Positions 23,982-29,482 of a DNA stretch of 29,482 nucleotides are shown one piece after another; positions within the stretch are counted from its first letter, which is position 1; every line of letters starts with the position of its first letter. The notes beneath the pieces were generated by a model that saw only the letters and a list, made by a program, of their open reading frames with translations, was not told where the DNA came from and searched no databases. A program made the translations under genes and the position numbers. The DNA is from Pseudomonadota bacterium (lineage in GTDB: Bacteria; Pseudomonadota; Alphaproteobacteria; Rhizobiales; Devosiaceae). The stretch covers positions 1 to 29,482 of the forward strand of contig JAEZBF010000048.1 in the NCBI GenBank assembly GCA_023427545.1, in the 5' to 3' direction.

Positions 23982-25433
23982 ATGCTCGCGGTAGAGGGCT
24001 TTATCGCCGACCTGTTCCAGGATCGGCTGCTATTCACCGCGCTCATAATCCTCAACTACTTCGTTGCGGCGGCGTTCGCCTATAACGAGATCGTCCGCTC
24101 ACGGACCTCGCAGGGCTCGATCGCATGGCTGGTTTCGCTAGCGCTGCTGCCCCTGCCGACGACGCTGTTCTATCTCGTCTTCGGTCTCAAGATCTTCGAC
24201 GACTACGCCGAGGGGCAGACGCATAGCGGGCGCGTGCTACGGCGGGTTCGTAACGCCAAGGACCAACTGCTCGATCAGCCGACGACCGACGAGTGGCCGG
24301 TGCTGGTCAACGCTTCGCAGCTGCCCTTTCTTACGGGAAACGATGCGCAGCTGCTGATCGATGGCGAAGCGACGTTCAAGTCGATCTTCGATGGCATCGC
24401 GCGCGCGCAGAAGACGATCCTCATCCAGTTCTACATCATCCACGACGACGAGATCGGCCGCGAGTTCGCCGACCGGCTGATCGAGCGCGCCAACGCCGGG
24501 GTCAAGATCTACCTGCTCTACGACGACGTCGGCTGCTTCTGGCTCCCGCGCGCCTACAAGCAGCGGCTGCGCGATGCGGGGATCGAGGCCAACGGCTTCA
24601 ATCACCGGCACCGATTCCTGCGCTTCTTCGGTCCGACACGGATCAACTACCGCAATCACCGCAAGGTATTGGTGGTCGACGGCAAGGAGGCCTGGGTCGG
24701 CGGGCTAAACGTCGGCGACGAGTACATGGGCCGGTCCAAGACCTTCGGGCACTGGCGCGACACGCATGTGCGGATCGAAGGACCGGCGGTGCTGGCCGCA
24801 ATCATTTCGTTCCGTGAGGACTGGGAATGGGCGACCGGACGACAGCTAAGCCTGCCCCCTGCCCCGCCGCTCGAGGTGCGCGGCAAGCAGTCGATCCTCG
24901 TCATGCCGACCGGGCCGGCCGACGCCGTCGAGGCCTGCGCCATCGCCTTCGCCGACGTCATCGCCAAGGCGCAGAAGCGGCTCTGGATCGTGTCGCCCTA
25001 CTTCGTGCCGGACATCGACATGCAGGTTGCGCTCTATGCGGCGGCGATGCGCGGGGTGGACGTGCGAATCCTAATCCCGCAAGTACCTGACCATAAGATC
25101 GTGTGGCTGGCCGGCATCGCACACACCCACCGCATGGTACGGAACGGGGTGAAGATCTTCCGCTACCAGAAGGGCTTCCTGCACCAGAAAGTGATCCTGG
25201 TGGACCACAAGATCGCGGGCATCGGCACGGTCAACTTCGATAACCGCTCGTTCCGCATCAATTTTGAGATCACGCTGTGGTTCACCTACCGGGCGATGAT
25301 CAACAAGATCGAGAAGATGCTGATCGCCGACTTCGCCGACGGCAAGGAGGTGACCGAGAGCCAGCGCAAGAAGCAGCCGTTCGCAATGCGCTTCCTGTCC
25401 GAAGCGGCGCGGCTGTTCTCGCCGATCTTGTGA
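23982..25433 (+). CDS. cls: Cardiolipin synthase (phospholipase D family)
   Basis: 483 residues. Two N-terminal membrane segments (about 12-35 and 45-68) precede two PLD catalytic motifs HxKxxxxD: H226, K228, D233 in NHRKVLVVDG and H401, K403, D408 in LHQKVILVDH, followed by the usual GIGTVNFDNRSF. This is the ClsA layout. It makes cardiolipin from two phosphatidylglycerols in the inner membrane; some members also make other phospholipids. GAGG lies 6 bases before ATG 23982, overlapping the stop region of the cysteine synthase gene. No missing motifs. Confidence 0.94.
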   Translation: MLAVEGFIADLFQDRLLFTALIILNYFVAAAFAYNEIVRSRTSQGSIAWLVSLALLPLPTTLFYLVFGLKIFDDYAEGQTHSGRVLRRVRNAKDQLLDQPTTDEWPVLVNASQLPFLTGNDAQLLIDGEATFKSIFDGIARAQKTILIQFYIIHDDEIGREFADRLIERANAGVKIYLLYDDVGCFWLPRAYKQRLRDAGIEANGFNHRHRFLRFFGPTRINYRNHRKVLVVDGKEAWVGGLNVGDEYMGRSKTFGHWRDTHVRIEGPAVLAAIISFREDWEWATGRQLSLPPAPPLEVRGKQSILVMPTGPADAVEACAIAFADVIAKAQKRLWIVSPYFVPDIDMQVALYAAAMRGVDVRILIPQVPDHKIVWLAGIAHTHRMVRNGVKIFRYQKGFLHQKVILVDHKIAGIGTVNFDNRSFRINFEITLWFTYRAMINKIEKMLIADFADGKEVTESQRKKQPFAMRFLSEAARLFSPIL

Positions 25434-25443
25434 GAGTTCTGAG

Positions 25444-26157
25444 ATGACCGAGTTCCTTTTCCAAGACGACAGCTATCTGCGCGAAGCTCAGGCGCGCGTG
25501 ACCGCCATCACCCCCGAGGGTGGGATCGTGCTCGACAGGACGATCTTCTACGCCGCGTCAGGCGGGCAGCCGGGCGACAGCGGCAGGCTGCGGCGGGCGG
25601 ACGGCAGCGACATCGCCATCGCAGCGACAGCGCATCCCGAGGGCGACAAGACGCAGATCGTGCACGTACCGGCGGAGGGGCAGCCGGCAGCCTCGATCGG
25701 CGAGGAGGTGACGGCGATCATCGACTGGGAGCGGCGCTACCGGCTGATGCGGATGCATACGGCGCTGCACCTGCTCTCGGTCGTGTTTCCATTCGCGGTG
25801 ACGGGCGGCTCGGTCGGCGAGGAAAAGGGGCGGCTCGATTTCGACATGCCGGAGGTACCTTCGGACCTGCCGGCGCTGGAGGCCGAACTCAACCGGCTCG
25901 TGTCGGGCCATCACCCGGTAACGGCAGAGTGGATCACCGACGAGCAGATGGCAGCCCAGATGGACCTCGTCAAGACGATGAAGGTGAAGCCGCCGATGGG
26001 CCAGGGCCGGGTGCGGCTGATCCGGATCGGCGACGTTGACCTGCAGCCGTGCGGCGGAACGCACGTGCGCAACACGTCGGAGATCGGGCCGCTCAAGCTG
26101 GGGAAGATCGAGAAGAAGGGCGCGATCAACCGGCGGGTGAGTCTGCTGTTTGGCTGA
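25444..26157 (+). CDS. alaX: Alanyl-tRNA editing protein AlaX
   Basis: 237 residues. This is a free-standing copy of the AlaRS editing domain that hydrolyses Ser- or Gly-charged tRNA-Ala. The zinc-binding residues are all present: H105 and H109 (MHTALHLLS), then C203 and H207 (PCGGTHVRN). An N-terminal beta-barrel segment with FYAASGGQPGDSG matches the AlaX-M type. It starts 10 bases after cls and ends the cysK-cls-alaX run. The REP-like repeat follows it. Confidence 0.94.
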   Translation: MTEFLFQDDSYLREAQARVTAITPEGGIVLDRTIFYAASGGQPGDSGRLRRADGSDIAIAATAHPEGDKTQIVHVPAEGQPAASIGEEVTAIIDWERRYRLMRMHTALHLLSVVFPFAVTGGSVGEEKGRLDFDMPEVPSDLPALEAELNRLVSGHHPVTAEWITDEQMAAQMDLVKTMKVKPPMGQGRVRLIRIGDVDLQPCGGTHVRNTSEIGPLKLGKIEKKGAINRRVSLLFG

Positions 26158-26174
26158 GGAGCGCACGCTGCCAC

Positions 26175-26280
26175 GCCCTCATGGTTCGTGGCTCGACAAG
26201 CTTGCCGTGTGACGCTCACCATGAGGGCTACTGGAATGCACGGGTCCCGGAGGACCTCTAGGTGAGCCCGTCGAGCCACG
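26175..26280. repeat. REP/BIME-like interleaved inverted repeat
   Basis: Two perfect 11-bp inverted repeats are nested in about 105 bases between convergent genes. GCCCTCATGGT (26175-26185) pairs with ACCATGAGGGC (26218-26228). CGTGGCTCGAC (26187-26197) pairs with GTCGAGCCACG (26270-26280). The CCTCATGGT and GTCGA-CCACGA motifs resemble the dispersed intergenic palindromes found in many copies in alphaproteobacterial genomes. The site may serve as a bidirectional terminator or an mRNA 3'-end stabilizer for alaX and the aapJ-like gene. Only one copy is in this window. Confidence 0.75.
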
Positions 26281-26296
26281 ACATCCGGGCCCCGCT

Positions 26297-27331
26297 CTAT
26301 TCGATGGGTGGGGCGTAGAGCAGGCCGCCGTTGATCCATAACGCGTTCTGGCCGCGCGGGATGGCGGCGCCAGTGACGGGACCGAAGTTGCGGTCGAAGA
26401 TCTCGCCGTAGTTGCCGACCGACTGGATGATCTTGGTCATGAAGTCCGGCGAAAGGCCGATGGTTGGACCGAACGGGCCGCCTTCGAGACCGAGCAGGCG
26501 GCGGATGCTGTGCGTCTTGGCGGCTCTCAGCGAGCTGATGTTGAGCTGTGAGACGCCGATTTCCTCTGCCTGGATCAGGGTGTAGAGCGTCCATCGGACG
26601 ATCTCGAACCACTGGTCGTCACCGCTCCGCACAACCGGCCCGAAGGCCTCCTTGCTGATCCGCTCGGGCAGAATGCGATGGGTGGCCGGTTCCGGAAGAG
26701 TCCGGCGGAAGCCTTGAAGCCAGCTCGAAGGGGCCGAGACGGCGTTGCAGAGGCCTTGCTGATAGGCGACCGAGAGATCGTCGCGGTTTTCGTAGAGCAC
26801 CTCGGTGTAGGTCGCCTGCGTCTGGAAGAAGAACTCGGCCAAGTTGGCGAGCGCTTCGGAGTCATCGAGCACGCAGACGGAGACGTCATCGAGCTCATAG
26901 GCGGAGACGAAGCCGAGCGAGGTGGGCACCATGATCGCCTGCCCGTCGTAGAAGGAGGTGCCGACGAAGCTAGCGCCGTAGCTGGTGTCGCGTCGCATCG
27001 TCCACGCGCCGTTGCGGGCGAGCAGGTCGATGGTGCCGGTCTGGAGATCGGCAAACCGTGTGTCGCCCGATAGCGGGCGGAACTCGACCTTTTCCGGGTC
27101 ACCGAGCACCGCTGCGGCGACGGCGCGGCAGAAATCCACGTCAAAGCCGCCCCAGCGGCCGTCCTGTCCCATCTGGGCGAAGCCGGGGAGCGGATCGCTT
27201 GCGGCGCAGATCAGGTGGCCGCGGGCGAGCACCGCAGCGAGCGTTGGACCGGGAGGGGCGGTGACGGCCTGCGCGGCGGCCGGGCCGGTGAGCAGAAGGA
27301 GGAGCAAAAGCGCGCGAATCCACACCGACAC
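26297..27331 (-). CDS. aapJ: Amino-acid ABC transporter substrate-binding protein (AapJ-like)
   Basis: 344 residues from GTG 27331, preceded by GGGGAGGG at a good distance. The signal peptide is VWIRALLLLLLLTGPAAAQA. The mature protein matches the general L-amino-acid binding protein: GHLICAASDPLPGFA, GGFDVDFCRAVAAAVLGD, TIDLLARNGAWTMRRDT, GDDQWFEIVRWTLYTLI, SVGNYGEIFDRNFGP and the NALWINGGLLYAPP end. Many positions differ from rhizobial AapJ, for example CVLDDSEALANLAEFF where AapJ has a Ser/Gly/Thr-rich ligand segment. It lies after aapP, not before aapQ as is usual, so it may be a second, divergent binding protein. The symbol is provisional. Confidence 0.8.
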   Translation of the reverse strand: MSVWIRALLLLLLLTGPAAAQAVTAPPGPTLAAVLARGHLICAASDPLPGFAQMGQDGRWGGFDVDFCRAVAAAVLGDPEKVEFRPLSGDTRFADLQTGTIDLLARNGAWTMRRDTSYGASFVGTSFYDGQAIMVPTSLGFVSAYELDDVSVCVLDDSEALANLAEFFFQTQATYTEVLYENRDDLSVAYQQGLCNAVSAPSSWLQGFRRTLPEPATHRILPERISKEAFGPVVRSGDDQWFEIVRWTLYTLIQAEEIGVSQLNISSLRAAKTHSIRRLLGLEGGPFGPTIGLSPDFMTKIIQSVGNYGEIFDRNFGPVTGAAIPRGQNALWINGGLLYAPPIE

Positions 27332-27412
27332 GAGCCGCCCTCCCCTGTTTGGCGAGTTATCGGGAGGGTTGGTGGCGAGGTCAAGGCGTGCGGTCGCCCG
27401 CACGCTCGGCCC

Positions 27413-28213
27413 TCAGTGGAGTATCTGGCTAAGGAACAGCTTGGTGCGATCGTGGCGCGGGTTGGTGAAGAACTCTTCGGGCTCGTTCTGCTCGATGATC
27501 TGACCCTGGTCCATGAAGATCACGCGGTTGGCAACCTGGCGCGCGAAGCCCATTTCGTGCGTCACGCAGAGCATGGTCATGCCTTCCTCGGCGAGGCTGA
27601 TCATGACCTCAAGCACTTCCTTGACCATCTCCGGGTCGAGGGCGGAGGTGGGTTCGTCGAACAGCATGATCTGCGGGTTCATGCAGAGCGAGCGGGCAAT
27701 GGCGACGCGCTGCTGCTGCCCGCCCGATAGCTGGCCGGGATACTTGTGCGCCTGCTCGGGGATCTTCACCCGCTCGAGGAAGTGCATGGCGGTCTTCTCG
27801 GCCTCCGTCTTCGGAACGCCGCGCACCCAGATCGGCGCGAGCGTAAGGTTCTGCATGATGGTGAGGTGCGGGAAGAGATTGAAGTGCTGGAATACCATGC
27901 CGACTTCGCGGCGTACCTCATCCACCCGCTTGAGATCTGAGGTGAGTTCGACGCCGTTAACGATGACCTGCCCCTGCTGGTGCTCCTCGAGGCGGTTGAT
28001 GCAGCGGATGAGCGTGGACTTCCCCGACCCTGAGGGTCCGGCAATGACGATGCGTTCGCCGCGCATGACGCGCAGATTGATGTCGCGCAGCACGTGGAAA
28101 TCGCCGAACCACTTGTGCATGCCGATGATCTCGATCGCGACATCGGTCTCGCTGACAGTCATGTGATCGCGGTGGATGGCGCGATCCACCATTGCTTCCG
28201 AAACGTCGGTCAT
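27413..28213 (-). CDS. aapP: General L-amino-acid ABC transporter ATP-binding protein
   Basis: 266 residues from ATG 28213. It powers the AapQM permease. Walker A is GPSGSGKST (59-67), the signature is LSGGQQQRVAIARSL, Walker B is IMLFDEPTSALDPE, and the switch His is in VTHEMGF. The Q-loop is MVFQHFNLFPHLT. It starts 2 bases after the aapM stop, with AAGAGG upstream. A GTG at 28219 would overlap that stop but sits too close to the ribosome site. The N-terminus is about 20 residues longer than GlnQ, as is common for AapP. Confidence 0.93.
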   Translation of the reverse strand: MTDVSEAMVDRAIHRDHMTVSETDVAIEIIGMHKWFGDFHVLRDINLRVMRGERIVIAGPSGSGKSTLIRCINRLEEHQQGQVIVNGVELTSDLKRVDEVRREVGMVFQHFNLFPHLTIMQNLTLAPIWVRGVPKTEAEKTAMHFLERVKIPEQAHKYPGQLSGGQQQRVAIARSLCMNPQIMLFDEPTSALDPEMVKEVLEVMISLAEEGMTMLCVTHEMGFARQVANRVIFMDQGQIIEQNEPEEFFTNPRHDRTKLFLSQILH

Positions 28214-28215
28214 CG

Positions 28216-29340
28216 TCACCTCTTGTGTCCGGTGTCCAGCCGTCGCTCCATGTACATCGAATAGCGGGACATGGAGAAACAGAAGACCCAGAAGATCATC
28301 GCCGCGAAGATGTAGCCGGTGACGGCCTGGTTGGGCGACGACCAGTTGATGTCGGACGTTCCCGCCTGGATCGTGTTGAGCAGATCGAAGATGCCCACGA
28401 TCGAGACCAGGGTGGTGTCCTTGAACAGCGAAATGAAGTTGTTCACGATTCCGGGGATCACATGCTTGATCGCCTGCGGGAGGATGATGAACGCCATCCG
28501 CTTCCAGTAGCCCAGGCCGAGCGAGGCACCCGCCTCATACTGGCCGCGGGGCAGCGCCTGGAGGCCGCCGCGCACCACTTCGGCGAGGTAGGCGGCTTCG
28601 AACAGGGTGACCGCAACGAGCGCGCGCAGCAGCTTGTCGATGGTGACGCCCTGCGGCACGAAGAGCGGCAGCATGATCGAAGCCATGAACAGCACGGTGA
28701 TCAGCGGCACCGCGCGCCAGAGCTCGATGAACATCACGCAGAGGGTCTTGATCACCGGCAGCTTGGATTGCCGGCCAAGCGCCAGGAGGATGCCCAGCGG
28801 GATCGAGCAGATGATGCCGACCAGCGAGATGATCAGGGTGACGAGGAGGCCGCCCCATCGTTCGGTCGGCACTTCCGAGAGACCAAACGAACCACCGGCC
28901 AGCAGGATGTAGCTGACGATTGGGAAAACGACGAAGAACAAGAAGGCGTTTAGGCGCTTGAAGGGCAGCCGCGGTGCCAGCAGCGGCGGCAGCAGGAGCG
29001 CGCCCATCAGGAAGACGAGGTTCGGCCGCCAGAACTGGTCGATTGGATAGAAGCCGTAGATGAAGAAGCTGATGCGGTTGGCGATGTACGCCCAGCAGGC
29101 TCCGGAGCCCAGGGCGCGGCACTCCTCGACGGTGCCATTGGGGCCAACTGCGTCGATGAAGAGGAAGCCGATCACCGGCGGCACGGCCCAGGCGAGGAAG
29201 GCAATGCCGAGCAGGGTGAGGACGGTGTCGCCGAAGCTCGAGAACAGGCGCTTGCGCAGCCATGGCCAGATGCCCACGGCACTAGCCGGCGGCGCCTGCG
29301 GCGGCAGCATTTCGGTGCGGACGTAGCTGGTATCGGTCAC
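28216..29340 (-). CDS. aapM: General L-amino-acid ABC transporter permease
   Basis: 374 residues, the larger AapM-type permease (about 380), not the small GlnP type. A GTG start at 29340 follows AAGGAG 8 bases upstream. An N-terminal tail of about 24 residues precedes the first membrane segment (about 38-60). A long extracytoplasmic loop with GSGACWAYIANRISFFIYGF is typical of AapM and AapQ. The C-terminal half has the binding-protein-dependent permease fold with the EAA-type coupling segment YEAGASLGLGYWKRMAFIIL. It lies between aapQ and aapP in one operon. Confidence 0.93.
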   Translation of the reverse strand: MTDTSYVRTEMLPPQAPPASAVGIWPWLRKRLFSSFGDTVLTLLGIAFLAWAVPPVIGFLFIDAVGPNGTVEECRALGSGACWAYIANRISFFIYGFYPIDQFWRPNLVFLMGALLLPPLLAPRLPFKRLNAFLFFVVFPIVSYILLAGGSFGLSEVPTERWGGLLVTLIISLVGIICSIPLGILLALGRQSKLPVIKTLCVMFIELWRAVPLITVLFMASIMLPLFVPQGVTIDKLLRALVAVTLFEAAYLAEVVRGGLQALPRGQYEAGASLGLGYWKRMAFIILPQAIKHVIPGIVNNFISLFKDTTLVSIVGIFDLLNTIQAGTSDINWSSPNQAVTGYIFAAMIFWVFCFSMSRYSMYMERRLDTGHKR

Positions 29341-29351
29341 GGTTGGGCTCC

Positions 29352-29482
29352 TTACCGTTCCACCAGCTTCACGCGGGCATTGTACCAGTTCATGAACGCC
29401 GAGGTCAGCAGCGAGAAGGTGAGGTAGACCGCCATGGTCAGGGCGATCACCTCGATCGCTTTGCCGGTCTGGTTCAGCGTTG
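29352..29482 (-). CDS. aapQ: General L-amino-acid ABC transporter permease AapQ (C-terminal fragment)
   Basis: Only the last 43 residues lie in the window; the gene continues past base 29482. The visible part reads TLNQTGKAIEVIALTMAVYL and continues to a final membrane helix and the end MNWYNARVKLVER, stopping at TAA (29352-29354). The MNWYNARV ending is typical of AapQ. The gap to the aapM GTG is 11 bases. Identity rests on this tail and on its position upstream of aapM. Confidence 0.85.
   Translation of the reverse strand, partial: TLNQTGKAIEVIALTMAVYLTFSLLTSAFMNWYNARVKLVER

Noticed and set aside
1..29482. CRISPR array, prophage or insertion sequence
   Set aside because: No regularly spaced repeats, transposase, integrase or phage structural genes were found in any frame.

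Overview
The window is high-GC, densely packed bacterial chromosome. The gene content suggests an alphaproteobacterium of the Hyphomicrobiales (Rhizobiales), possibly near Devosia. The main signs are the pcm-tolC-popZ-valS chain, an ExoR-type Sel1 protein, an Aap-type general L-amino-acid ABC transporter, a CIO-type cytochrome bd operon and a REP-like intergenic palindrome. The genus is an inference from gene style only. I see no prophage, insertion sequence, CRISPR array or plasmid functions, and the region reads as core genome.

Layout, left to right. 1-1988 (+): a beta-lactamase-fold serine hydrolase overlapping xthA. 1995-4957 (-): ilvD, an exoR-like gene and a GFA/CENP-V-family gene, tightly linked. 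5261-11285 (-): pcm, tolC, popZ (DUF2497) and valS. 11438-12329 (+): tRNA-Cys(GCA), mobA and tRNA-Asn(GUU). 12423-14048 (+): a membrane adenylate cyclase with an extracytoplasmic CxxCH haem-c motif. 14052-14740 (-): two small genes. 14872-18159 (+): cydA, cydB, a 36-residue DUF2474 subunit and a DUF1345 membrane protein. 18169-22620 (-): cysD, cysNC and a secreted protein with peptidoglycan-binding, ClpP-like and SPOR regions. 22929-26157 (+): a cysteine synthase, a cardiolipin synthase and alaX. 26175-26280: a REP/BIME-like repeat between convergent genes. 26297-29482 (-): an Aap-type amino-acid transporter in the order aapQ (partial), aapM, aapP, then an aapJ-like binding-protein gene.

Functional themes. 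Sulfate activation (cysD, cysNC) and cysteine formation (cysK-like) are divergently arranged across a 308-base region carrying two facing promoter candidates. Branched-chain amino-acid synthesis (ilvD) is coupled to a probable ExoR regulator. Respiration is represented by the CIO oxidase, and envelope work by TolC, cardiolipin synthase and the SPOR protein. Translation quality is represented by ValS, AlaX and two tRNAs. The most unusual item is the cyclase, which appears to join a periplasmic c-type haem sensor to cAMP synthesis.
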